NCBI RefSeq assembly: GCF_026210795.1
Contig: NC_089431.1
Coordinates: 1,674,001 to 1,738,000, forward strand
From: Rhizophagus irregularis
Taxonomy: Eukaryota; Glomeromycota; Glomeromycetes; Glomerales; Glomeraceae
Direction of reading: 5' to 3'
DNA length: 64,000 bases
Within the stretch, counting starts at the first letter, position 1. Each line of letters opens with the position of its first letter. The notes under the pieces are model-generated. The model had not been told where the DNA came from, searched no databases, and saw nothing but the letters and a program-made list of their open reading frames with translations. This document shows positions 10,414-19,810 of the stretch, piece by piece. Made by a program: the position numbers and the translations under genes.

Positions 10414-12495
10414 ATGCTCGAACCAAGTGAAAAATTTATGCAAAAATTAAGTATAGGGAAAGTGGAAGAACCAATTTGGGAAAATATGGTAAAATTATTA
10501 TTAGAATACCAAGATATTTTGGAATATGACAAAGAAATAGAAGGGAGAACAAAAGCGGCGCAACATGAGATAAAGATAAAAGATGGAGTAGAACCGATAA
10601 AACAAAGAAGATACAAGGAAACAGACGAAAAAGCAAAATTTATAAGCGAAGAAGTAGATAAATTATTAAGACAAGGAAGGATAAGAAAATCAAAAAGTCC
10701 GTGGAGTTCACCGGTTACATTAGCAGGAAAGAAAACGGGAAAATATAGATTCTGTATTGATTACAGAAAGTTAAACAAGATAACTATAATGGATAGTTTT
10801 CCTTTACCAAGAATGGATGAATTGTTAGACAAATATAGAAAAGCAAAATGGTTTTCAAGCATAGATTTAGCAGCAGGATTTAATCAAGTAGAAATGAAAG
10901 AAGAAGACAAAGAAAAAACAGCATTTGTATGTTCAAAGGGATTATTTGAGTATAATGTAATGCCATTCGGTTTAACGAACGCACCAGCAACATTTCAAAG
11001 ATTAATGGATGAAATATTAGAAGAATACATAAATGATTTTGTGGTAGTATATATTGACGATATTATGATATATTCAGGAAATTTGAAAGACCATATGGAA
11101 CATGTGGAAAAAGTATTAAAGAAGTTACAAGAGAATAATTTGATAATAAAATTAAAGAAATGTAGATTTTTGGAAAGAAATATCGAATTTTTAGGACATA
11201 TAGTAGGAAATGATGGATTGAGGCCGGACGATAAAAAGATAGAAAAGATAAAAGAAATGAAGGCACCAACAACGGTGAAAGAAGTAAGATCATTTTTAGG
11301 ACTTTGTTCATATTACAGAAAATTTGTGAAGAATTTTTCAAAGATAGCAAGACCAATAAGCGACTTGAGAAAGAAAGGAGTACCTTTCATTTGGGGAAAA
11401 GAACAACAAGAAGCGTTTGAAAAATTAAAAGAAAAGTTAATACAATATCCAATATTGCGACATCCAGATTGGAAGAAAGAATTTCTATTAATAACAGATG
11501 CATCAGGAAAAGGATTAGGTGCAGTATTAAGTCAAAAAGATGAAAAAGGAAAAGAAGTAGTAATAGCATATGCAAGTAGAAGTTTATTACCAGCAGAAGA
11601 AAATTACCCGATAACAGAATTGGAATGTTTAGGAATAGTTTGGGGAATTCAACATTTTCATAAGTATCTAATCGATAGAAAATTTAAAGTAATAACAGAT
11701 CACAGTGCATTAAAAGGATTAATGAACGCAAAAATACCGAAAGGAAGAAGAGCAAGATGGGTAATGGAATTACAGCAATATAATTTCGAAGTAGTACATA
11801 GGTCGGGAAAAGAAAATACGAACGCCGACGCACTAAGTAGATTATTAAAGATAGTGGAGGAACAACCAGAAATAGTAATAATCGATGGAGTAGACGGATT
11901 GGGAAAAACAAGTATAGTACAAAATTTAATTAAAGAATGGGAAGAACAAGGATTAAAAGTAAGATTCAATACTTATAAAAGAAGAAGAAAAGATAAAGAT
12001 GAATTTCACGAATCAAAGATGGATACAGAATGGAAATTCAGAAAAGAAGTAGTGGAACAAATAAATAGAAGAATGGTAGAATACGATGAAGATACAGATA
12101 TAATAATTTTGGACAAATCACCATATTGTGAATATTATTACCAAAAGACGAAAAGTTTTGACAGAGGATTAATTACTCCACATGGAAATCATGAGATGGA
12201 GAAAGAAATATTCAGACTGAAAGAAACAATAGATAAATCAATAGTGATATTTTTAGAAAAAGATGGCAATGTATGTTGGGAAAATTACATTGGAAGAGAA
12301 ACAAAGAAAACGGAAAAACCATCATATCCAACATTAAAGAAGGATGAATATTTGGACATGGTTAAAATGTTTGAAGAAAATCAAAGTGTGTATAAAGATA
12401 CCAAAAGATACAGTCGAGTAAAAGTTAAAAATGACAATAGTAGTTGGAGAAAAGTATTTAAAGAGGTGGAAAAATGGAGAAGAGCACAGAACTAA
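10414..12495 (+). CDS. pol: Reverse transcriptase-RNase H with C-terminal thymidylate-kinase-like domain
   Basis: The frame is 693 residues. Reverse transcriptase spans about 60-300 (FCIDYRKLNKIT, SIDLAAGFNQVEM, MPFGLTNAPATFQRLMD, catalytic YIDDIMIYS near 213). RNase H follows at about 355-470 (ITDASGKGLGAVLSQ, ELECLGIVWGIQHF, TDHSALKGL, ending at NADALSRLL). Directly behind it, residues ~485-693 form an additional domain. It has a P-loop, IIDGVDGLGKTSI (about 489-501), of the GxDGxGKT form typical of dTMP kinases, and later ILDKSPYCEYYYQ (about 565-577), placed like the DRY/ERS motif of dTMP and deoxynucleoside kinases. A basic segment (RETKKTEKPSYP) could be the lid. The ~209-residue size matches that kinase fold. 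RT-RNase H assignment is certain. Kinase fold is likely and its substrate is inferred only. Confidence 0.9.
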   Translation: MLEPSEKFMQKLSIGKVEEPIWENMVKLLLEYQDILEYDKEIEGRTKAAQHEIKIKDGVEPIKQRRYKETDEKAKFISEEVDKLLRQGRIRKSKSPWSSPVTLAGKKTGKYRFCIDYRKLNKITIMDSFPLPRMDELLDKYRKAKWFSSIDLAAGFNQVEMKEEDKEKTAFVCSKGLFEYNVMPFGLTNAPATFQRLMDEILEEYINDFVVVYIDDIMIYSGNLKDHMEHVEKVLKKLQENNLIIKLKKCRFLERNIEFLGHIVGNDGLRPDDKKIEKIKEMKAPTTVKEVRSFLGLCSYYRKFVKNFSKIARPISDLRKKGVPFIWGKEQQEAFEKLKEKLIQYPILRHPDWKKEFLLITDASGKGLGAVLSQKDEKGKEVVIAYASRSLLPAEENYPITELECLGIVWGIQHFHKYLIDRKFKVITDHSALKGLMNAKIPKGRRARWVMELQQYNFEVVHRSGKENTNADALSRLLKIVEEQPEIVIIDGVDGLGKTSIVQNLIKEWEEQGLKVRFNTYKRRRKDKDEFHESKMDTEWKFRKEVVEQINRRMVEYDEDTDIIILDKSPYCEYYYQKTKSFDRGLITPHGNHEMEKEIFRLKETIDKSIVIFLEKDGNVCWENYIGRETKKTEKPSYPTLKKDEYLDMVKMFEENQSVYKDTKRYSRVKVKNDNSSWRKVFKEVEKWRRAQN

Positions 12496-12555
12496 AAATA
12501 TAGAACACATAACGAAAATAACAAATTCAGAAGTAGAATCAATTAAAGAAATATT

Positions 12556-13782
12556 ATGGAGGAAAATAATTATAAGAGAATAATTGACAATATCGAAAAA
12601 GAGAATAAATATGAATTGAAAGAAGGAATTTTATATAGAATAAAAGGACAAAACAGATTTAGAGTAATCAGGGATTATGAATACGAGGGATTGATGTACA
12701 TGATGCATGATAATGAATTATCAGGACATTTTGGGATAGAAGCGACATTAGATAGAATAAAAGAAAATTATTGGTGGAAAAATATGAAAGAAGATGTAGA
12801 AGAATATGTAAGGACGTGTTGGAATTGTCAAATGAGAGGAAAACCAAGAGGAAAGAACGAATTAACGCCAATAAAGATAAATGAACCATTTGAGATGATT
12901 GGGATAGATATAGTTGGACCGTTAAAAGAGACAGAAAAGGGAAATAAGTACATTGTAGTAGCAATGGATTATTTTACAAAATGGCCCGAGGCCGCACCAC
13001 TAAAAGAAGCTACAGCAAAAGAGGTAGTAGAATTTATTTGGAGGGACATAATTTGTAGACATGGATGTCCAAAGAAAATAATTAGCGATAGAGGGACTCA
13101 CTTTAACAATAAAATGATGGAGGAATTAGTAGAAAGATGTGGGATAAATCATAGATTAAGTACACCATATAGGCCACAAACAAATGGTTTGGTCGAAAGA
13201 TTCAATAAAACCTTATGCGAAGGATTAGCCAAATTAGGAGAAGAAGATTGGGATAAACATATACCATCCGTATTATTTGCATACAGAACAAAGAAGCAAT
13301 CGTCAACAAGAATTAAACCTTTTTATGCAACGTACGGAAGGAGAGCGAAATTACCATTAGACAGAGATGAAAACAAGATAACGTTAGCTAATAGAGTAAA
13401 AATACTAATTGAGGAGCTACCGGTAATAAGAAGAAAAATAAAAGAAAATGTGAAAGAAGCTCAAGAAAAACAAAAACAACAACACGACAAAAGGGGAATT
13501 AGAAAACCTAAATTTGAAATAGGAGAAAAAGTATTATTATATGAAGCATGGAGAGAGAAACAATGGTCTGGAAAATTACAGAGCAAATGGAAAGGACCAT
13601 ATTTAATTCACGAAGAATTTGGAAACGGAGCATATAAACTCAAAGAATTAGACGGAAGAATATTGAAAACACCACAAAATGGAGAATGGTTAAAGAAATT
13701 TTATGATCGAAGGGAATTTACACCAAAAATAGTAATCAAAGGAAAAGAGGTATTCGATAAGACCCGAGTTCGATTCAATTAG
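12556..13782 (+). CDS. int: Integrase of the LTR element
   Basis: The frame is 408 residues. An HHCC zinc-binding domain is near residues 50-95 (HDNELSGHF ... CWNCQMRG). The catalytic core has D (GIDIVGPL, about 117), D (ISDRGTHFNN, about 177) and E (GLVERFNKTL, about 213), with 35 residues between the last two as in D,D(35)E enzymes. A GPY/F-type module follows (SKWKGPYLIHEEFGNGAYKLKELDG). I see no clear chromodomain, the tail being short and basic. The frame lies 60 bp downstream of the RT-kinase frame. Integrase on its own frame after RNase H fits Ty3/Gypsy order. Confidence 0.92.
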   Translation: MEENNYKRIIDNIEKENKYELKEGILYRIKGQNRFRVIRDYEYEGLMYMMHDNELSGHFGIEATLDRIKENYWWKNMKEDVEEYVRTCWNCQMRGKPRGKNELTPIKINEPFEMIGIDIVGPLKETEKGNKYIVVAMDYFTKWPEAAPLKEATAKEVVEFIWRDIICRHGCPKKIISDRGTHFNNKMMEELVERCGINHRLSTPYRPQTNGLVERFNKTLCEGLAKLGEEDWDKHIPSVLFAYRTKKQSSTRIKPFYATYGRRAKLPLDRDENKITLANRVKILIEELPVIRRKIKENVKEAQEKQKQQHDKRGIRKPKFEIGEKVLLYEAWREKQWSGKLQSKWKGPYLIHEEFGNGAYKLKELDGRILKTPQNGEWLKKFYDRREFTPKIVIKGKEVFDKTRVRFN

Positions 13783-13844
13783 AATTATTATGAACGAGAC
13801 CCGAGTTTGATTCTTTTAAAGTTATTTGTGAGGTCACAAATAGC

Positions 13845-13855
13845 GAAGAGGGGGA
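13845..13855 (+). other. Polypurine tract of the LTR element
   Basis: The sequence GAAGAGGGGGA sits three bases before the 3' LTR. Its position and composition are those of the plus-strand primer of LTR elements. The stretch between the integrase stop and this tract (13783-13844) holds two near-copies of AGACCCGAGTTTGATTC-like words and no gene. Confidence 0.8.
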
Positions 13856-13858
13856 TAA

Positions 13859-15095
13859 TGTAAACGGCCAAATATCAAGTACGAAAAGAAGATAAAATTC
13901 AACCACCAAATGTAATTATCAAGTATTAAGAACGAACGAATTAATCGTGGATTGGCGTGGATGGATAAATAATTAGCCGAAAAGGATAAACATTTAAGAA
14001 GAGTAATGATCTACATGATGTAATATTTATTGAATGATTGACAAAGAACCAATAGGATAAATAGAGTCGATCATTTGCGGCTTAGCGATCTTTAACAATG
14101 AGAACGACAAGAAAGAATAATTATAAGCCACAAAAGGTAGATTATGAGCGAAACACATAAAGTGGATTAAAAGAATATATAAAATAATGTCGGAAAGATT
14201 GGAGAACACAAAATAATATAGAAGATAATATGAAAAGATGGCATAAAGATGGAATATAAAAGATAACATATTAAAAAGAACATATATAAAAGATAACACA
14301 GCCACAAAAGATGAATTATATCTTTACGACATAATATTTGAAAGATTATTTTAAAGAAAAGATAGCACAGCCATAAAAGATGGGTTATAAATTATTTCTT
14401 TACGATGTAATATTTGAATAATAGAAAAGATAATATATAAAATAATATATAAGATAGCATATTAAAAGATAGCGTATTTAAAATATAGATAGTATATTAG
14501 AAAGATAGTTCAAAGATAATATGTAAAGAACATAAAAGATAGTATATAGATAGAATAGAAAGTAGCATAAAAATTGTATATATAGAGAACGGAATTCAAA
14601 GTAATTCCACAGTTCGCATCCACAGAACTCAATAAAATATAAGTTTTATTTTTTAATTATTAATGAAGTTTAATATTAATTAAAGGTAATAGGTTCGCCC
14701 TAAACTTTAATTAATGTTTGATTAATTAATTTTAATTAATGAAAATTTAAGATGAATTAAATATATACCTTTGGAAGATAATAATTCGTAGCGAGAGCTA
14801 TCGCAGTTTGAAATCGAAAGTGGATATAAATTGAGGAAAATTCAGAGAAGTTAATTTTATTTTATACCGTTCAACGCTTTATATTACTAACGCTATTTAT
14901 TTTGTGAACCAAGAATGTTGTTGTATATTGTTCGCTGATGTTGTTGTTTGTTAATTATGTTTTGATCACGTGTTTGTTCGTTTGATTGCTCGTTCGTTCG
15001 TTTGTTTGTTCGCTCATTCGTTCGTTCGACCATGAGAACGCCCGTTCGATGTGGCAACCTTGTAAATTGATGACAGGGGGAATTGGGGGATCTCA
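13859..15095 (+). repeat. 3' LTR of the Ty3/Gypsy element
   Basis: This is 1237 bp, starting TGTAAACGG and ending GGATCTCA, and near-identical to 3464-4700 with about three visible differences. It is followed directly by ACGC, the target duplication. Confidence 0.95.
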
Positions 15096-15400
15096 ACGCA
15101 GTAAAATTACGGAATATTACGAATCGTAAAATTACGAAGCCTTGCATATAGTAATATTTCGAAATATTTTAAAAAGTTACAAAATATTACGCTTACGCAA
15201 ACTTGCGGCGGGTCTGAAAACTTACGAAATATTATGTAAAATTACGAAATATTGCGAACTGCAAAATTACGGAATATTACAAATCGTAAAATTACGAAGC
15301 TTTGCATATCGTAATATTTCGAAATATTTTAAAAAGTTACAAAATATTACGCTTACGCAAACTTGCGGCGGGTCTGGAAGCTTACGAAATATTATGATGT
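15096..15400. repeat. Two tandem units of a 160-bp repeat
   Basis: The block starting GTAAAATTACGGAATATTAC at 15101 recurs at 15261 (160 bp apart) with the same order of inner words, including CTTGCGGCGGGTCTG. A further partial unit is at 3340-3463, beyond the LTR element. It is satellite-like, and function is unknown. Confidence 0.8.
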
Positions 15401-15735
15401 GTAAACTTGCGCAACTTTTTGCACTATATAATTTCCTGATGTATGAAAAATATAGTTATGACAAATACACGTAATTTTTATTAAATCGGGTTAAATTCTC
15501 TTTTCGCGCATAGTAGGCATACAGTATAAAATAAACCTTTTTCCCAGCGCATTTACGCAAGATAACTATTGCTATTAAAAAAATCAAGCGATATTATCTA
15601 AAAAACTTGATCCACCAATAAAATCTCAATAAAATTACTACGCCTAATCATGTCCAGTTTGTTATTGCTCAACTCTTCGGGAGTCATGCCTTTTTTGACC
15701 TTAACCGCTGTTTTTTTGTTCATTGGTCCAATTTT

Positions 15736-15956
15736 CCCCTGCGTAACTGTGAAAAGTGCGTTTTCACGTGATCACCCACTTTATTCATCACGAGGCATCA
15801 CACCTGCCTCTAAACGTGAAATACTATTTATCTAAGGGACTTAAGGTTTTTTCGAGTGGGCAAAAACTTATTTGTCATCTTTATTTGTCACATGCACTTT
15901 CACGTAATGCCGTAATGCCAGCCCTGTAGGTGCTTTTTTTCACGGTTACGCAGGGG
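15736..15956. mobile_element. Short MITE-like element with ~20-bp terminal inverted repeats
   Basis: The left end CCCCTGCGTAACTGTGAAAA and the reverse complement of the right end (CCCCTGCGTAACCGTGAAAA) match except for one base. The unit is 221 bp and has no coding capacity worth calling. Flanking words (ATTGGTCCA on the left, ATTGGTCCAG on the right) are similar, but I cannot define a clean target duplication. The family is not recognised. Confidence 0.55.
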
Positions 15957-15970
15957 TAGTTATTGGTCCA

Positions 15971-16816
15971 GTGTTAATCATAGGGATCGCTACCATGTGG
16001 TCAAATCTCAAACAAAAAATTTCCGATGAACTTTCTGCACGTGTCATTAAAATTCTCATCGATCTTGGTATACTAAATAATATACCGGGAAAGAGGTCAC
16101 TTCATGACCAGATCTCTACTGAACTTAATGATAAATTTGACACATGTATTTCCGATATTAATTCTATTTTCACTGAGAAGCTCGACAGAATCAATAATGA
16201 TCTTAATAATAAACTTACCGCGAAAGCCGAAAAAAACAAGGCACGTGATGATGACTTCACTAAGGAGATGCAGAAAATCTTTTCAATGATCAGTACTGTT
16301 ACCGAAAGGCTTGATAGGATCGAAGAAGCCTGTCATAATGATTTTGGAAACATTTCGTCCGAATTTACATCAATCAAAGCTTCTATTGAAATTCTTCAAA
16401 ATGATTTGGCCCAACGTTATGCGGTTGTCTGAAGAGCCGATTTTGATCAACAAAGCGTGTCCAATGAATCTGAAACTAATGTATCTGGACTGGGAAGTTC
16501 GCTAGACTCTGCCTCAGCTTCAACTAGTTCAAGCTCTTCATCTGAAGGTTCCAATTTATCTGGAATTTTTGATATTACTGGAGACATTAAAATTCGCTTT
16601 AAACAACACTTTGATCGACTTATGAAGGCGAGGAATTATACTGTTGATGAGATGTGTTTCTCGGTAGTAATGGATATTCGTAGTTTTGGAGGGAATATTA
16701 AAATCTCAACAGTGAAAACTTTTTATAGTGGTGTTAGTGGTAGTAAAGTTAGCACAGTTAGCACAGTTAATCAGATAAACGCATGGGTAGCTAGTTTTAA
16801 TAATAATGCGGAGTAG
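15971..16816 (+). CDS. Coiled-coil hypothetical protein with one in-frame TGA
   Basis: A 153-codon frame (15971-16432; a second possible start MWSNLKQK is at 15995) encodes an amphipathic, probably coiled-coil protein (EKLDRINNDLNNKL, TVTERLDRIEEACHNDF). It ends at a TGA (16430-16432). The same frame then continues for 128 codons to a stop near 16816: a Ser-rich linker followed by a compact domain (FKQHFDRLMKARNYTVDEMC, DIRSFGGNIKISTVKTFYSG). The two halves read as one gene. The TGA may be a nonsense mutation, a read-through site or part of a missed intron. No short intron with good signals spans it that I can see. An AATAAAG polyadenylation-like signal lies at 16961. The family is not recognised. 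Confidence 0.5.
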
Positions 16817-17328
16817 CGGGTAAGGAACTGCCAATATATGGGTTAGGGCTCGGCAGGCATTTATGCTTTATTCCTACCTTGAAACAACCTGCTACTCTAT
16901 TGTTTTTTTATTTTCATTTTTTACTTAGCCGGCCGGCCCTTTCTCATGTATTACTTTGCAATAAAGAATGTTTTGATTGATTTTTAAAATGTGTGCGTTT
17001 TGCAAATGTAAATATAAATCTATACATGTGTTATCAGGTGATTATTAACTCTCATGATAGTAAATTAAATGATTCCCGATTTATACTTTCATTTGAGAGA
17101 AATGCATGATAGCGTCATTATGCGTGTAAACAAACGAAACTGAGTGATTCCTGTTTTATATCTTCATTTGAGAGTGTTACGCTCTTATTATTGAGCCTTT
17201 CAAGATTGAGATTTTTTTCATCTCCAAATATAATTGATTATCATAATATATCTTGTCCATTAAAATGTTTGAGATTTCTGCAAATATATAAAGGCCCAGA
17301 TTACTTGAAAAAAGCCTTTTTCGCAATC
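16817..17328. other. Intergenic, no gene seen
   Basis: AT-rich. It has two similar 60-bp stretches around 17040-17110 and 17130-17170, sharing words such as ATTCCYGWTTTATAYYTTCATTTGAGAG. No promoter can be named. Confidence 0.4.
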
Positions 17329-17487
17329 ATGGCAGATCAAGATCAAGATCGATGTCGTAATCTAAATCCTTATCCAACAACATTTAACTTATTAAATGAG
17401 GCAGTTAATAATAATGATAATTTGAAAAAAGATTATGATGCGAGAAAGTTTATGCGGATAGACGAAAATACAATTAAAGCAATATAA
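17329..17487 (+). CDS. Possible small protein or first exon (52 residues)
   Basis: The frame starts MADQDQDRCRNLNPYPTTF and is Asn/Asp-rich, ending at a TAA near 17487. The frame is open further upstream, but the start at 17329 follows a T-rich stretch and looks more natural. There is no recognisable domain and no neighbour that supports it. It could be a fragment of a larger degraded gene. Confidence 0.22.
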   Translation: MADQDQDRCRNLNPYPTTFNLLNEAVNNNDNLKKDYDARKFMRIDENTIKAI

Positions 17488-17694
17488 CAACGTAAGACAC
17501 TTCATTAAGTAATATAAGCAAAAAACTTTTTATTCATGATGATTCATGTGATTATATTAATTAAAGCTATGAGGAGATAATTATTTTTACAATATAAAAA
17601 AGATACAATCTTTATGAAAAACTTTTATCGCATTTGAGTGAATTTTGAATTCCCTTACTAAATTTTCTTCATTGCTAGCACAGAGTATTGAAAT

Positions 17695-19032
17695 CTAATT
17701 ATTTAAAACAGCATAATGAGCATAAAACATATCAATGGGAATGAGATTAGGTAAAGTAGCAAAGGGGTTAGGTGGAGGAAGTTGAGGAGGTGGTGGTGGT
17801 GGTGGATTCAAAACATTGGCCGGTACCCCATGGTAAAGGCATGCCAATTGAATGTTGATAACGCATTGCCCAGGTTGCAGTTGGATCTGAGCTCCATTAC
17901 GATTAATAGTTCCAAATTCATACTAAATAAAAGAATACCTTAAATTTATTTTCTACGGATTTAACTTTTACTAAAAGCATATAAAAATATAACATACCAT
18001 CGTGGGATTAAATGCACCGGTAGCCGTTCGCGGATGATTAATGCAATAGTGCCAAGCCTATTAAGAATATAACAACAATCGGACATTACTAAAGAAATTG
18101 AGCAGAAATCGAATTCTTGTCATTTCTTACCGTCATCACTGAAGGCCTTGTAGCAGGTGCGACGGGTTCCTCTATTTTAATTGCGATGGCATCATGAGCC
18201 CGACCAGCTTGAAGCCAGTAAGTTTCGACTTTTCTTTTGACATCCGCTTCAGATTGTGTGTACGCAATTTCGATTACTAGATTCGGCCAGGGCTGAGTCT
18301 AAAAATGTAGTGTCAAATTAATACTGTTAAATCTTAAATAAAATCAGAAAATGATAAAGACAATAACTCTTCATACCCCATTTCTGTCACATCCGCCCCT
18401 AATCAATCGAGGTTTCGCTGATGGTGTCCATGCGTTGTCAGATTCTTTGCCTGTTCTACGAGTTTTTGTTGCTTTTACCAAGGGTTAGAGATAGACTTAG
18501 CTAACGCTAATAGTATCAAAGGAAACTAACAAACACTCACTTGTAGATCCATCATTAAGCATGCCGAGATTAGTGCCCCTCACACTTCTCATTGCTATAG
18601 CAATTTCATCGATTATGGAACCAACACAACGTTCATGAAATTTGGTGGGTAATTCAATGACACGGACGGTCCCATTTTCCCACTCCCACCAGCCGTGAAT
18701 ATTATATTTATCCGTACGTTCGACATAAGTATCAAAAGGTACCTCAGTAGCTAGCTCATACGGTAAACTTGAACAATAAATCAACAATTAGCTTACAAAA
18801 ATAGTCAAGTTGTTGAAGTAAATAACAAAATGACTTACGTTGCCTCTTCCCACCTGGCCTTCGAGTGCATTTGACCAGTTTTCCACCAGTAATTGCGATA
18901 TCTTTTCAGTTCGCCGGGCTCAAAAACATCGGAAGTGGATGTAAAAGAGGTGGTTGCAGTATTTTGGGTTGATTGGGTACTTTGACTAGTTGACATATTT
19001 CCCGGAATAGTAAAATCGTCGTTCCCGTACAT
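17695..19032 (-). CDS. Uma2-like (DUF820) PD-(D/E)XK nuclease-fold protein, six exons
   Basis: Exons on the minus strand are 19032(?)-18839, 18767-18541, 18471-18377, 18298-18131, 18057-17998 and 17922-17695. All junctions are GT-AG (donors GTAAGT, GTGAGT, GTATGA, GTAAGA, GTATGT) and give one frame of about 323 residues from M at 19032. Methionines at 19095 and 18996 are alternatives. The middle resembles Uma2/DUF820 proteins of the PD-(D/E)XK nuclease superfamily: HERCVGSIIDEIAIAMR, a Thr/Lys linker, then PWPNLVIEIAYTQSEADVKR followed by KVETYWLQAG and HDAIAIKI, where E and K residues sit in the expected core strand and helix. The C-terminus is proline-rich (eight prolines, then QLPPPNPF). 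Such genes are bacterial-type in origin and, as I recall, expanded in glomeromycete fungi. Function in the host is unknown. Confidence 0.75.
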
Positions 19033-19095
19033 GTTTATGTGTACAGTTTTATATACTTGGAGAAAAGAGTGATCACAAATATTACGCAATTTCAA

Positions 19096-19576
19096 AGGCT
19101 ACAGTAATTATATTGATTATTAATTATTCTATAACTTTCCGTCGCACAATTCAAGTTTGATGATTTAATCGAAAAATAACGGTGGCTTAGCTATCATTAA
19201 TGGAGGTGAAATCTGATTGGTCGATCAATCTCGTGATTTATGGAAACTCGGAACTCTCCTAAAACTATCGAGGAACTGGCAGGGAACTGGTGGAGATCAC
19301 TTGTGATACTATATACAGTACATCATGCCACAAACTGATTTAGCCGAAGATGCTGTGCATATGCATGTAAATATAAAATTAGCATAGCCGGCTAGATATG
19401 ACCCTATATAAATCCCATAAAAATGAATTTGAGTTTAGTCTCACTAAATCGGCTACAAATCGATAAAATCGCTTATAAAATTGAATCTGATATTTATTAG
19501 AGTATAATATTGCTAAATCAGCTAAAAACACTATAAATCAACAAAACACTATTTTATCGCTTAAACATTTATAAAG
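19096..19576. other. Intergenic, no gene seen
   Basis: Moderately AT-rich. Near the downstream ATG there are repeated words AAATCGGCTA / AAATCAGCTA and ATAAAATCGCTTATAAA (19440-19570), which may be promoter sequence for the small frame at 19577. No RNA gene is recognised. Confidence 0.35.
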
Positions 19577-19810
19577 ATGGATTTAGATAGTAATGCTTAC
19601 TATAAGCTTTGTTTGCCTGATCGTGATAATAAATATAATAAGATATTAAAAGCAATACAGCTTTTACAACATAAATATGATCATGAAACACCAGAAATGT
19701 GGTGCTCTCGTATTCGTGATCCATTTAGGAAAATACTAGAAGAGAACTATTCCAGGGAAATCCTTTCTAAGAATGGATATATCACAATCCCTATAAAAAA
19801 TTTTTTATGA
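19577..19810 (+). CDS. Short frame cut off by a TIR element (77 residues)
   Basis: The frame begins MDLDSNAYYKLCLPDRDNKY, is helical and charged (KAIQLLQHKYDHETPEMWCS), and runs into the left end of the TIR element at 19794, so its last few residues come from that element. It is not a known domain. It may be the front of a gene whose remainder lies beyond the insertion, or an independent small gene. The frame after the element starts at 21795 and has similar composition. Confidence 0.4.
   Translation: MDLDSNAYYKLCLPDRDNKYNKILKAIQLLQHKYDHETPEMWCSRIRDPFRKILEENYSREILSKNGYITIPIKNFL

Larger units (their letters stand above)
3464..15095 (+). mobile_element. Full-length Ty3/Gypsy LTR retrotransposon, looks whole and young
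   Basis: The element is 11.6 kb long. Two LTRs of identical length (1237 bp) start TGTAAACGG and end GGATCTCA (TG...CA). The flanks carry the 4-bp duplication ACGC (3460-3463 and 15096-15099). The LTRs differ at only about three positions that I can see, so the insertion is recent. The parts in order are 5' LTR, leader with primer-binding-site-like sequence, Gag, aspartic protease, RT-RNase H with an extra kinase-like domain, integrase, polypurine tract and 3' LTR. The order RT-RNase H before integrase makes it Ty3/Gypsy rather than Copia. Protein-coding parts lie on consecutive reading frames, a layout in which such families use frameshifting or read-through. All appear open. Confidence 0.95.
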
